DNA of 64,000 nt from Bradyrhizobium sp. ARR65 (lineage in GTDB: Bacteria; Pseudomonadota; Alphaproteobacteria; Rhizobiales; Xanthobacteraceae), in the NCBI RefSeq assembly GCF_000472385.1, contig NZ_AWZU01000034.1, positions 22,764 through 86,763 on the forward strand. Direction: 5' to 3'. Position 1 is the stretch's first letter; every line of letters starts with the position of its first letter. Positions 1-9,088 of the stretch are shown one piece after another. Under the pieces are notes generated by a model. It was given only the letters and a program-made list of their open reading frames with translations, made no database searches and had not been told where the DNA came from. A program made the position numbers and the translations under genes.

Positions 1-147
1 GAGGAGTTGCGCTCCGGCGCGCTGATCGAAGTGCTGCCGTCCCGGATCTATATGGAGTCCTATCAGCTCGTGGCGCTGAAGGAGCGCTGGGAGGATCCGC
101 CCATCGTGGCGCTGCGCCGTTGGTTGAAGCAGGTCTTGGCTGCATAG
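1..147 (+). CDS. LysR-family transcriptional regulator, C-terminal fragment
   Basis: The window opens inside a reading frame whose last 48 codons are visible and end in TAG. The residues (GALIEVLPS, then YQLVALKERWEDPP, then ALRRWL) match the end of the effector-binding domain of LysR-type regulators, where a loop before the final strand is followed by a closing helix. No DNA-binding domain can be seen because the gene starts outside the window. It lies 202 bp upstream of the aminotransferase gene in the same direction, so it could control that unit, but LysR regulators are more often divergent from their targets. The family call rests on a short segment. Confidence 0.55.
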   Translation, partial: EELRSGALIEVLPSRIYMESYQLVALKERWEDPPIVALRRWLKQVLAA

Positions 148-349
148 GCGCGTCGGGTACCGCTCCGCGCCCGCTCTGTACGATTGATGGTATTTTGACC
201 AGAGCCGCCTAACGCCTGCTCAGCTCCCGCCCAAGACCTAAGCATCCCGTGGCCATTGGTGCATGAGAGTCACCTGATCCGCACCAGAAGCTGATGGATC
301 ATGGCTTGCCGCGCCATAGGCTGTCATCCCAGTTTCAGGAGATTTCTCG

Positions 350-1627
350 ATGGCAGTGAGCGCGGAGTTGTTGGCACGAAGACAGGCGGCGGTGGTGCGT
401 GGCGTCAGTAATGCCACTCCGGTCTTCGCCGAACGCGCGCTCAACAGCGAGGTATGGGATGTCGACGGCAAGCGCTACGTGGATTTCGCCGGCGGCATCG
501 CCGTGCTCAACACCGGCCATTGCCATCCGCATGTGATCGGCGCCATCCGCGAGCAGCTCGATCGCTTCACCCATACCTGCTTCCAGGTGCTGCCGTACAA
601 GCCCTATGTCGAGCTCGCCGAGCGCCTCAACGCGCTGGCGCCGATCAACGGTCCGCTCAAATCCATCTTTCTGACCACGGGCGCTGAGGCCACCGAAAAC
701 GCAATCAAGATCGCACGCGCTGCCACAGGCCGCAGCGGCGTGATTGCCTTCACCGGCGGTTTCCACGGCCGCACCGCGCTTGCGAGCGCGATGACCGGAA
801 AGGTCGTGCCCTACAAGCAGAACTTCGGCCTGCCGATGCCAGGCATCCTGCACGCGCCCTTTCCCGTGGCTGGCGGGCGCGTCACGGTGGAAGACACGCT
901 GCATTACATCAACCTGATCTTCAAAGCCGACATCGATGCCTCGCATGTCGCCGCGATCGTCATCGAGCCGGTGCAGGGCGAGGGCGGCTTCCACCAGGCC
1001 CCGCCCGAGCTGATGCGCGGTCTTCGGCGCCTCTGCGATGAGAACGGCATCGTCCTGATCGCCGACGAGGTGCAGACCGGTTTTGGCCGCACCGGCAAGA
1101 TGTTCGCAATGGAACATTACGACGTGCAGGCGGACGTGATCTGCGTCGCCAAGAGTCTCGCGGGCGGCATGCCGCTCTCGGGTGTGGTCGGCCGCGCCGC
1201 CATCATGGATGCCGCCGAGCCCGGCGGTCTGGGCGGCACCTATGCCGGTCATCCGCTCGCCTGCGCCGCAGCGCTTGCCGTGCTCGACATTTTCGAGCGC
1301 GAGGATCTCTTGAAACGGGCCAATGTACTGGGCCAGCGCCTGCGCGGTGCCATCGATCGGTTCGCGCGCGCCAATACGCTGGTGCCGATTTCCGCCGCGC
1401 GCGGTCCAGGCGCGATGATTGCGTTCGACGTCTACAAGCAGCGCGGCAGTGATGAGCCGGATCCCGAGATGACCAAGCTGATCACCCGGCGCGCCCACGA
1501 AAACGGCCTGATTCTCTTATCCTGCGGCACCACTGCGAGCACCATCCGCATCCTGGTGCCGCTGACGGCATCGGATGCGATCATCGACGAAGGACTGGGG
1601 ATCCTGGAGCGGTGCCTTGCGGCGTAA
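350..1627 (+). CDS. gabT: 4-aminobutyrate-type class-III aminotransferase
   Basis: This 425-residue protein is a full-length fold-type I PLP aminotransferase of the GabT group, which moves the amino group of an omega-amino acid such as 4-aminobutyrate to 2-oxoglutarate. Visible hallmarks are GAEATENAIKIAR (cofactor phosphate binding), FHGRT, the EPVQGEGGF and DEVQTGFGRTG segments with the Asp that holds the pyridine nitrogen, and the cofactor lysine at about residue 268 in VAKSLAGGMP. The ATG follows an AGGAGA ribosome site at 8 bp. It heads a forward cluster with an M20 deacylase and a peptide-type importer, so the true substrate may be an amine freed from an imported conjugate rather than 4-aminobutyrate itself. 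Confidence 0.85.
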   Translation: MAVSAELLARRQAAVVRGVSNATPVFAERALNSEVWDVDGKRYVDFAGGIAVLNTGHCHPHVIGAIREQLDRFTHTCFQVLPYKPYVELAERLNALAPINGPLKSIFLTTGAEATENAIKIARAATGRSGVIAFTGGFHGRTALASAMTGKVVPYKQNFGLPMPGILHAPFPVAGGRVTVEDTLHYINLIFKADIDASHVAAIVIEPVQGEGGFHQAPPELMRGLRRLCDENGIVLIADEVQTGFGRTGKMFAMEHYDVQADVICVAKSLAGGMPLSGVVGRAAIMDAAEPGGLGGTYAGHPLACAAALAVLDIFEREDLLKRANVLGQRLRGAIDRFARANTLVPISAARGPGAMIAFDVYKQRGSDEPDPEMTKLITRRAHENGLILLSCGTTASTIRILVPLTASDAIIDEGLGILERCLAA

Positions 1628-1688
1628 CCCTGAGAAGAGCGGCCAGCAATCATCGTAACGATCAAGATCTGCAACGGGAGGCAGTAGG

Positions 1689-2969
1689 ATGGCAAACAAC
1701 GCGCTGGATGACGTGACGGAGCGCCTGCGCGCGGCTGTCGATCGTAATTTTGAGGATCAGGTCGCGTTCCTGGCGCGCATGGTCCAATTTCCCAGTCTGC
1801 GCGGCAAGGAAGAGCCGCTGCAGCAGTGGCTCGCCAAGCAGTTTGGCGAGCGCGGCTATGCGGTCGATGTCTTCAGCCTCGCTGATATCGATCTTACGAG
1901 CCACCCGAAGGCCGCGCCGATGGATGACATTCCATTGGCCGGGTCCAAGCAGGTCGTAGCCACGTATGATCCGGAGGGCAACGGCCGCAGCCTGATCCTG
2001 CAGGGCCATATCGATGTGGTGCCGGAAGGTCCCGCGGATCTCTGGAGCGATCCGCCTTTCGCGGCCACCGTGCGCGATGGTTGGATGATCGGCCGCGGCG
2101 CGCAGGACATGAAGGCGGGCGTCTCCGCCATGATCTATGCGCTCGATGCGATCCGCAGCGCGGGCTATGCGCCGGGCGGCCGCATTCATCTGCAAACCGT
2201 GACCGAAGAGGAGAGCACTGGCAACGGCGCGCTGGCGACGATGATGCGGGGATATCGGGCAGACGCCTGCCTGATTCCCGAGCCGACGGCGCACACGTTG
2301 ACCCGCGCCCAGGTCGGCGCCATCTGGTTTCGCTTGCGGGTGCGCGGCACGCCGGTGCACGTCGCCTATTCCGAGACCGGCACCAGCGCCATCCTGTCCG
2401 CGATGCATCTGGTGCGTGCCTTTCAGGATTACACCAAGGCGCTTAACGCGAGGGCGGTCGATGATCCCTGGTTCGGCAAGGTCAAGAATCCCGTCAAATT
2501 CAACGTCGGCATCATCAAGGGAGGCGACTGGGCGAGTTCGACGCCGGCATGGTGCGATCTCGATTGCCGGATCGGCCTCTTGCCGGGCGAGACGCCGCAG
2601 CAGGCGATGCGCGGCATCGAGCAATGCCTGGCCGAGGCGCAGAAGAACGATAGTTTCCTGTCGGAGAATCCGGCTGAGCTGGTCTGGAGCGGATTCCAAG
2701 CGGATCCGGCCGTATGCGAGCCCGGCAGCGCCGCGGAAGCGGTGCTTGCGGCCGCCCATGAAACGGCGTTCGGCACCGCGCTCGAAGACCGCCTGTCCAC
2801 GGCCGTGAACGACACGCGCTACTACACCGGCATGCCCGCGCTCTGCTACGGACCTAGCGGCATCGGGCCACACGCCTTTGACGAGCGGGTCGAGCTTGAA
2901 AGCCTGCGCAAGACCACCTTGAGCATCGCGCTGTTCGTCGCCGAATGGTGCGGGTTGAAGAAGCTTTAA
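1689..2969 (+). CDS. M20 family ArgE/DapE-type deacylase
   Basis: A 426-residue zinc amidohydrolase of the M20 family, which includes acetylornithine deacetylase and succinyl-diaminopimelate desuccinylase. The metal-binding and catalytic signature is complete: GHIDVVP with the first metal His near residue 107, GRGAQDMKAG with the bridging Asp, TEEEST with the catalytic base and metal Glu, and a late GIGPHAF His. A dimerisation insert lies between them. The start is an ATG after GGGAGGCAGTAGG, 61 bp downstream of the aminotransferase. It probably cleaves an N-acyl amino acid or similar amide in the cytoplasm. The exact substrate cannot be read from sequence, so no gene symbol is given. Confidence 0.85.
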   Translation: MANNALDDVTERLRAAVDRNFEDQVAFLARMVQFPSLRGKEEPLQQWLAKQFGERGYAVDVFSLADIDLTSHPKAAPMDDIPLAGSKQVVATYDPEGNGRSLILQGHIDVVPEGPADLWSDPPFAATVRDGWMIGRGAQDMKAGVSAMIYALDAIRSAGYAPGGRIHLQTVTEEESTGNGALATMMRGYRADACLIPEPTAHTLTRAQVGAIWFRLRVRGTPVHVAYSETGTSAILSAMHLVRAFQDYTKALNARAVDDPWFGKVKNPVKFNVGIIKGGDWASSTPAWCDLDCRIGLLPGETPQQAMRGIEQCLAEAQKNDSFLSENPAELVWSGFQADPAVCEPGSAAEAVLAAAHETAFGTALEDRLSTAVNDTRYYTGMPALCYGPSGIGPHAFDERVELESLRKTTLSIALFVAEWCGLKKL

Positions 2970-3060
2970 CCCGATGTCGCGGTTCCGCCTGCGCGCTGCG
3001 GCACGACTGATTTGAGTTCTCGCAAATATCAATTGAGTGATACGGAAAACGAGGGACGGA

Positions 3061-4647
3061 ATGAATAGACGAGAGTTCGCCAAGCTGAGTCTGGCGGCGG
3101 GAGCCATGGGCATCACCGGGTTTCCGCTCGGCATCACGCGGTCCGCGGGCCAGGCCGGCGGCACGCTGAACACCATCATTCAGCCGGAGCCGCCGATCCT
3201 CGTCACCGCCTTGAACCAGCAACAGCCGACCTTGACGCTCGGCGGCAAGATCTATGAGAGCCTGTTGCGTTACGATTTTGACTTGAAGCCTCTGCCTGGG
3301 CTCGCCCAATCTTGGGAAGTCTCCGAAGATCGCAAGACCTATACGTTCAAGCTGTATCCCAATATCACCTTCCACGACGGCACACCGCTGACGGCCGACG
3401 ACGTCATCTTCTCCGTGACAAAACTTCTGCCCGAAACGCACGCGCGCGCCCGCGGCATCTTTGTGCGGGTCGAGAGCGCCGAGGCGCCGGATCCGCTCAC
3501 GGTGGTGTTCAAGCTGAAGACACCGTTCGCGCCGTTCCTCGGCGCCTTCGACTGCACAACCGCGCCGATCGTGCCCAAGCACATCTACGAAGGCACCGAC
3601 TACCGGAAGAACCCGGCCAACCAAAAGGCGATCGGCTGCGGTCCCTTCAAGCTGAAGGAATGGGTGCGGGGATCGCATGTGCACCTGGTTAAGCATGAGG
3701 GATATTACCGCCCCGGCGAACCGCATCTCGACGAGATCATCTACCGCGTGATTCCGGACGCCGCCTCGCGTTCGGTCGCGCTCGAGCAGGGCACGGTCCA
3801 ACTCACCCAGTGGTCCGACGTCGAGGCTTTTGACGTGCAGCGGCTCGCGCAGCTACCGAACGTCAGCATGACCACCAAGGGCTATGAGCTGTTCGCGCCG
3901 CATCAATGGCTGGAGCTGAACAACCGGATCGCGCCGATGAACGACAAGCGCTTCCGCCAGGCCGTGATGTCCGCGATCGACCGCAAGGCGCTGCTGCAGC
4001 GCGTCTATTTCGGTCTCGGCAAGGTCGCAACCGGTCCGGTGTCGTCTAAGACGCGCTTCTACGAGAAGGACGTCAAGCAGTACGAATACTCCCTCGACAA
4101 AGCCAAGGCGCTGCTCGACGACATGGGCCTGAAGCCGGGGCCGGACGGCAAGCGCGTCTCGATCCCCTATCTGGTACCTCCCTATGGCGAGATCTACCAG
4201 CGAGCCGCGGAGTTCATCCGCCAGTCGCTCGGCCGTGTCGGCATCGATGTGCAGTTGCAGGGCACCGATATCGCCGGCTGGGCGGAGAAGTGCGGCAACT
4301 GGGACTTCTCGATGACGATGAACCTCGTCTACCAGCTTGGCGATCCCGCGATCGGCGTGTCGCGCACCTATATCAGCTCGAACATCCGGAAAGGCGTGCT
4401 GTTCTCCAACACGGCGGGCTATTCCAATCCGGAAGTCGATCGCCTGTTCGAGGAGGCGGCGGTTGCGACCAGCGACGACAAGCGCCAGGAACTCTACAGC
4501 GCGGTACAGAAGATCCTGGTCGAGGACGTCCCGATCGTCTGGCTGATCGAGCAGGACTACCCGAACTTCACGGACAAGCGGCTGAAGAATGTGATCACGA
4601 CCGCGATCGGCGTCCACGAGACCTTCGGGGCGGTGTCGTTCGGATGA
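3061..4647 (+). CDS. ABC transporter substrate-binding protein, peptide/opine family 5
   Basis: A 528-residue periplasmic binding protein of the SBP_bac_5 family that captures peptides, opines or similar solutes for the importer encoded next. The chosen ATG gives an N-terminus MNRREFAKLSLAAGAMG, a twin-arginine (Tat) signal, and is preceded by GAGGGACGGA; a GTG 24 bp upstream is in frame but would put extra residues before the Tat motif. Family features include YESLLRYDFDLKPLPGLAQS, the TFHDGTPLTADDV segment and a C-terminal VEDVPIVWL. The end overlaps the first permease gene by 4 bp (ATGA), showing one operon. Confidence 0.88.
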   Translation: MNRREFAKLSLAAGAMGITGFPLGITRSAGQAGGTLNTIIQPEPPILVTALNQQQPTLTLGGKIYESLLRYDFDLKPLPGLAQSWEVSEDRKTYTFKLYPNITFHDGTPLTADDVIFSVTKLLPETHARARGIFVRVESAEAPDPLTVVFKLKTPFAPFLGAFDCTTAPIVPKHIYEGTDYRKNPANQKAIGCGPFKLKEWVRGSHVHLVKHEGYYRPGEPHLDEIIYRVIPDAASRSVALEQGTVQLTQWSDVEAFDVQRLAQLPNVSMTTKGYELFAPHQWLELNNRIAPMNDKRFRQAVMSAIDRKALLQRVYFGLGKVATGPVSSKTRFYEKDVKQYEYSLDKAKALLDDMGLKPGPDGKRVSIPYLVPPYGEIYQRAAEFIRQSLGRVGIDVQLQGTDIAGWAEKCGNWDFSMTMNLVYQLGDPAIGVSRTYISSNIRKGVLFSNTAGYSNPEVDRLFEEAAVATSDDKRQELYSAVQKILVEDVPIVWLIEQDYPNFTDKRLKNVITTAIGVHETFGAVSFG

Positions 4648-5666
4648 GCATGTCGGCGTCGGCTGTATCAGGTGGCCGCGGCGCCGCGATCGTGCTTCCG
4701 ATCGTCGGCTGGGTGGCCAAGTTCGTTGGCGTGGTGCTGGTCATCGCCACGTTCAACTTCATCCTGGTGCACGCCGCGCCGGGCGACCCGGTCCAGGTCA
4801 TCGCCAGCCAGAGCGGAGCAGCCGACGCCAAACTGCTGGCACAACTGCGCGCCGAATATGGCCTCGACAAGCCCTATCCGGTGCAGCTCGCCATCTATCT
4901 CAAGCGCGTCGTCACGCTCGATCTGGGCTATTCCTACCGGCAGCAGCGCCCGGTCCGCGCGCTGATCGCCGAGCGCCTGCCGGCGACCCTGCTCTTGACC
5001 GCGACGGCGTTCCTGATCGCGCTGACCGCAGGCGTCGTGCTCGGCGTGCTCGCCGGCGTCCGCGCCGGACGATGGTCCGATACGCTGCTGACGATCGTCT
5101 CTCTCTTGCTCTATGCCATGCCGGTGTTTTGGCTTGGCCTGATGCTGGTGTTGTTGTTCTCGGTCAAGCTCGATTGGCTGCCGGCCTTCGGCTACGTCAC
5201 TATCGGCGTCGAGATGAGCCCGTTGCAGCGGCTTGGCGACATCGCCGCGCATCTGGTGCTGCCGGCCACCTCGCTCGCCGCGGTTTATCTTGCGATCTAT
5301 GCGCGATTGACGCGCTCCTCGGTGATCGAGGTCATGCATCAAGACTTCATCAAGACGGCACGCAGCAAAGGGCTGACGCAGGGTAACATCATCGCCCGCC
5401 ACATCCTGCGCAACGCCATCCTGCCTGTCGTGACGGTCGCCGGCATGCAGGCGGGTGCGCTGGTCGGCGGCGCGGTGGTGATCGAGACCGTGTTCGCGTG
5501 GCCGGGTCTGGGCCGGCTGATCTATGACGCCGTGCTGCAGCGCGACTACCCAGTGATGCTCGGTATCTTTCTGGTGATGTCGGTGATTGTCATTGTGCTC
5601 AATCTGATCACCGATGCGATCTACCGGCTGATCGATCCCCGCGTCGCGCTGCGTGCGGCGTCCTGA
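4644..5666 (+). CDS. ABC transporter permease, DppB type
   Basis: A 340-residue inner-membrane permease of the DppB/OppB type. It has an N-terminal membrane helix followed by the APGDPVQVIA periplasmic segment that marks this family, then five further helices and the coupling loop ARSKGLTQGNIIARHILRNA that docks on the ATPase. The ATG overlaps the stop of the binding-protein gene. Together with the next two genes it forms a complete importer. The long N-terminus before the first helix (about 20 residues) is slightly more than usual, but there is no better internal start. Confidence 0.87.
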   Translation: MSMSASAVSGGRGAAIVLPIVGWVAKFVGVVLVIATFNFILVHAAPGDPVQVIASQSGAADAKLLAQLRAEYGLDKPYPVQLAIYLKRVVTLDLGYSYRQQRPVRALIAERLPATLLLTATAFLIALTAGVVLGVLAGVRAGRWSDTLLTIVSLLLYAMPVFWLGLMLVLLFSVKLDWLPAFGYVTIGVEMSPLQRLGDIAAHLVLPATSLAAVYLAIYARLTRSSVIEVMHQDFIKTARSKGLTQGNIIARHILRNAILPVVTVAGMQAGALVGGAVVIETVFAWPGLGRLIYDAVLQRDYPVMLGIFLVMSVIVIVLNLITDAIYRLIDPRVALRAAS

Positions 5667-5678
5667 GCGGGGTAGATC

Positions 5679-6518
5679 ATGGATACGCTCAAAGCCTTCC
5701 TACGTCATCCGACCGGCATGATCGGTCTTGTCATCCTGGTCGCAGTGCTCGCGCTGGCCGCGGCGGCACCGGTGCTGTTTCCGGATAGTCCTTGGGACAT
5801 GGTCGGCGCGCCGTTCCAGCCGCCGTTGAGCGAAGGCCTGCTGCTCGGCAGCGACATGCTTGGCCGGGACGTCGCCGCCGGCATCGCCTATGGCGCGCGG
5901 GTGTCGCTGATGATCGGGATTGCGGCAACGCTGGCGGCGGTTTTGATAGGCGTCGTGATCGGAGCGGTTGCCGGCTATTTCGGCGACAAGGTCGATGACG
6001 CGATGATGCGGCTGACGGAACTGTTCCAGACCATCCCCGGCTTCATCCTCGCCATCCTTCTGGTTGCGACACTCGGGCCGACTTTGACGCACGTGGTTGT
6101 CGCGATCGGCGCCGTGAGCTGGCCGCCGGTGGCGCGGCTGACGCGGGCCGAGTTCTTGCGGCTTCGCGGCCGCGAATTCGTGCAGGCTGCAGTCTGCCAG
6201 GGCCAGCCGCCTTTGGTGGTCGTGCTGCGCCATATCCTTCCCAACGCGCTGTCGCCCATCATCGTCACCGGCTCGCTGACGATCGCGACTTCGATCCTGA
6301 TCGAGAGCGCGTTGAGCTTCATGGGTCTCGGCGATCCCAACCTGATGTCATGGGGATTCATGATCGGCGCGTCGCGCACTGTGATCCGGCAAGCGTGGTG
6401 GATGAGCGTGTTTCCGGGCATTGCGATCCTGCTGACGGTGCTCGCGATCAACCTGGTCGGCGAAGGTCTCAACGACACATTGAACCCGCGCGTGGCGCGA
6501 AAGGTGCGCGCGGCATGA
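5679..6518 (+). CDS. ABC transporter permease, DppC type
   Basis: A 279-residue second permease subunit of the DppC/OppC type. It has one N-terminal helix, the LGSDMLGRDVAAGIAYGARVSL segment typical of DppC (LGTD.LGRD in relatives), five more helices and an ATPase-docking loop around GREFVQAAVCQGQPP. It begins 12 bp after the first permease with a GAGCGGGGTAG ribosome site and ends in an ATGA overlap with the ATPase gene. It pairs with the DppB-type subunit to form the membrane channel. Confidence 0.87.
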   Translation: MDTLKAFLRHPTGMIGLVILVAVLALAAAAPVLFPDSPWDMVGAPFQPPLSEGLLLGSDMLGRDVAAGIAYGARVSLMIGIAATLAAVLIGVVIGAVAGYFGDKVDDAMMRLTELFQTIPGFILAILLVATLGPTLTHVVVAIGAVSWPPVARLTRAEFLRLRGREFVQAAVCQGQPPLVVVLRHILPNALSPIIVTGSLTIATSILIESALSFMGLGDPNLMSWGFMIGASRTVIRQAWWMSVFPGIAILLTVLAINLVGEGLNDTLNPRVARKVRAA

Positions 6519-8167
6519 GCGAGGTCCTGCTGTCGATCGAGAAGCTGTCGGTCGCGTTGCCGAAGGGTGGCGACCGCGGCCTCGCCGTCGAGAATGTCTC
6601 GATCTCCGTGGCGCGCAACGAGATCGTGTGCCTGGTCGGCGAATCCGGTTCGGGCAAGTCGATCACAGCGCATGCGGTGCTCGGCCTGCTTCCGCCCAAC
6701 GTGACCATTGCCGGCGGCGCTATCCGCTATGGCGCAAACGATCTTGCGCACGCCGATGATGCCGCCATGCGGCGGCTGCGGGGCGGCGCCATCTCGATGA
6801 TCTTCCAGGAGCCGCTCAGCGCGCTCAATCCGCTGGCGCGGGTCGGCGACCAGATCGCGGAGATGATCATCACCCATGCTAGGCCGAGGCCCACGCGCGC
6901 CGCGCTCGACGCGCGGGTGCTGGAGCTGATCGCTGCGGTCGGCTTGCCGGAGCCTGCGACGCTCGCGCGCAGTTATCCGTTCCAGCTTTCCGGCGGGCAA
7001 CGCCAGCGCATCATGATCGCCATGGCGATGGCGAATAATCCGTCGCTCCTGCTCGCGGATGAGCCGACCACGGCGCTCGACGTGACCACTCAGAAGCAGA
7101 TCTTGCTGCTGATCCGTCGCCTGCAGGCCGAGCGCGGCATGGGCGTGCTGTTCATCACCCATGATTTCGGCGTGGTCGCCGATATCGCCGATCGCGTGGT
7201 GGTGATGCGCGGCGGGCGCGTGGTGGAGCAAGGCAGCGTCGACGAGATCCTGCGGGCTCCGAAAGATCCCTACACCAAGGCGCTGATCGGGGCAGTTCCC
7301 GGCAAACGCCCGCCTTCGGCTGCGGTGAGGGAGATCGGCGGTGAGCCGCTGTTCGAGGCGCTTGGTCTCAACAAGACATTCGTCACGCGGCAGGGCCTGT
7401 TTCGTCCGCCGCGGCGTGTGCCGGCGGTTCGTGACGTCGCCTTGGCGCTGCGCCCGCGCGAGACTGTCGCCGTCGTCGGCGAATCAGGCTCGGGGAAATC
7501 GACGCTCGGCCGCATCATCATGCGGCTGATCGAGCCTGACGCTGGCACACTCGATTTCGCCGGGGAGGATTTCCTGAAACTGCGTGGCGCGCAATTGCGG
7601 GCAGTGCGGCGCAAGGTGCAGATCGTGTTTCAGGATCCGTTTGCGGCGCTCGATCCGCGCCAGAAGATTGGCGCTGCCATTGCCAGCGGCCCGATCGCCT
7701 ACGGCGCTTCCGCAGGGGAGGCGATGGCCGAGGCCAAGGAGCTCTTGGCGAGGGTCGGCCTGAGTGAAAGCGCGGTGGACCGCTATCCGCACGAGTTTTC
7801 CGGCGGTCAGCGCCAGCGCATCTGCATTGCGCGTGCGCTGGCGCTAAAGCCGCTGGTGTTGGTCGCGGACGAGGCCGTCTCGGCGCTCGACGTCTCGGTG
7901 CAGGCCAATATCCTGGCACTGCTCGCCGAGCTTCGCGAGGAGATGAATCTCGCCATGCTCTTCATCACGCACGACCTGCGGGTCGCCGCCGAAATCGCTG
8001 ACAGGATCGTGGTGATGCAGCGCGGGGCGATCGTCGAACAGGGCGAAACCCGAGAGGTGTTTCGCGCCCCGCAGCATCCTTACACCCGCGCACTGCTGGA
8101 TGCCGTTCCCGGCCGCAGGCTGTTCGCGGGTCCCGGCGAAGCTCCCGCCGCTGCCATGTCGGCCTGA
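6515..8167 (+). CDS. dual ABC ATPase (DppD-DppF fusion) of the peptide importer
   Basis: A 550-residue protein carrying two complete ATPase domains in tandem, equivalent to DppD and DppF joined in one chain. Each half has a Walker A (GESGSGKS, twice), an ABC signature (LSGGQRQRI and FSGGQRQRI), a Walker B (LLLADEPTTALD and LVADEAVSALD) and an H-loop (FITHDF, FITHDL). Both halves end in the oligopeptide-transporter C-terminal motif (APKDPYTKALIGAVPG and APQHPYTRALLDAVPG). The ATG at 6515 overlaps the upstream permease stop; longer in-frame extensions upstream lie inside that permease gene and are not credible. It energises import by the upstream permeases. Confidence 0.88.
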   Translation: MSEVLLSIEKLSVALPKGGDRGLAVENVSISVARNEIVCLVGESGSGKSITAHAVLGLLPPNVTIAGGAIRYGANDLAHADDAAMRRLRGGAISMIFQEPLSALNPLARVGDQIAEMIITHARPRPTRAALDARVLELIAAVGLPEPATLARSYPFQLSGGQRQRIMIAMAMANNPSLLLADEPTTALDVTTQKQILLLIRRLQAERGMGVLFITHDFGVVADIADRVVVMRGGRVVEQGSVDEILRAPKDPYTKALIGAVPGKRPPSAAVREIGGEPLFEALGLNKTFVTRQGLFRPPRRVPAVRDVALALRPRETVAVVGESGSGKSTLGRIIMRLIEPDAGTLDFAGEDFLKLRGAQLRAVRRKVQIVFQDPFAALDPRQKIGAAIASGPIAYGASAGEAMAEAKELLARVGLSESAVDRYPHEFSGGQRQRICIARALALKPLVLVADEAVSALDVSVQANILALLAELREEMNLAMLFITHDLRVAAEIADRIVVMQRGAIVEQGETREVFRAPQHPYTRALLDAVPGRRLFAGPGEAPAAAMSA

Positions 8168-8180
8168 CAACGGGCCGGGC

Positions 8181-9077
8181 TCAGCGCTGTACGTCCGCGA
8201 TGAAATCGCCGATCTGTGCGATTGCGCGGTTCGCTTCGGGCAGGAAGGGGACGAAGAGTTGCCAAACGTGCGGCATGCGCGGCCAGACCTCCAGGCGGCT
8301 GAGCGGATTTTGCGATTGCAGCTTCTCTGCCATCCGCACGGCATCGTCCCGCAAAATTTCATCGCCGCCGACCTGGATCAGCACCGGCGGCAGCCCGCCC
8401 GGATTGCCGTAAAGCGGTGAGGCATAGGGCGCGCGCGGATCGGCGCCGGCCAGGTAATAGTCAGCGAAGATAGGCAGATGGTGGGCATTCAGCATGGGAT
8501 CGGATGCGGCGTTCTCGCGCAGCGATCGGCCCGTCAGCGCCAGGTCGGTCCACGGCGACAAGGCCACCCCAGCGGACGGAAGCGTCCTGCCTTCGTCACG
8601 CAACCGCAGCAGCAAGCCGAGCATCAATCCGCCGCCTGCGGAATCCCCCATCACAAACAGGCGGCTGGCATCCGGCGTGTTGTGAAGCAGCCAGGTATGG
8701 GCCGCCACCGCATCATCGAGCGCCGCCGGAAAGGGATGTTCAGGCGCAAGCCGGTATTCCAGGGCCCAGACGCAGGCCTTGAACGCGTCCGCGATCCTCC
8801 AGGTGAAGTGCCTGTAATGGGCGGGCGCGCCGGAAATGTAGGCGCCGCCGTGAAGATAAAGCAGGTGACGCGCTCCGTGGGACCGATCGGTCTCGATCCG
8901 GTAAAGCGTTCGCCGGTCGACCAGGACTTTCGTCGTGTGGCAGCGCGCCGGCGGATGCGGCACCAGATGCTTGGTGGCGCGCATACCTGTGCGCCAGGCG
9001 TCGAGATCGAATCGCCGGCTGCGCCATTTGAGAAAAGCGCGAGTGCCGAGGCGCACGAATTCGCCGCGCAGGCTCAT
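8181..9077 (-). CDS. alpha/beta hydrolase, hormone-sensitive-lipase-type esterase
   Basis: A 298-residue esterase of the HSL (GDSAG) family. It has the oxyanion motif HGGAYISG, the nucleophile elbow GDSAGGG and a C-terminal His in MPHVWQ, with an Asp in QVGGDEILRDD completing a likely triad. The family cleaves short acyl esters. It is the last gene of a reverse-strand operon, 11 bp behind the DevA-like ATPase gene, and converges on the importer gene cluster. Its linkage to an acyltransferase and an exporter suggests it edits or releases acyl groups from an envelope molecule, which is inference only. Confidence 0.82.
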   Translation of the reverse strand: MSLRGEFVRLGTRAFLKWRSRRFDLDAWRTGMRATKHLVPHPPARCHTTKVLVDRRTLYRIETDRSHGARHLLYLHGGAYISGAPAHYRHFTWRIADAFKACVWALEYRLAPEHPFPAALDDAVAAHTWLLHNTPDASRLFVMGDSAGGGLMLGLLLRLRDEGRTLPSAGVALSPWTDLALTGRSLRENAASDPMLNAHHLPIFADYYLAGADPRAPYASPLYGNPGGLPPVLIQVGGDEILRDDAVRMAEKLQSQNPLSRLEVWPRMPHVWQLFVPFLPEANRAIAQIGDFIADVQR

Positions 9078-9088
9078 CGACCGCTCTG

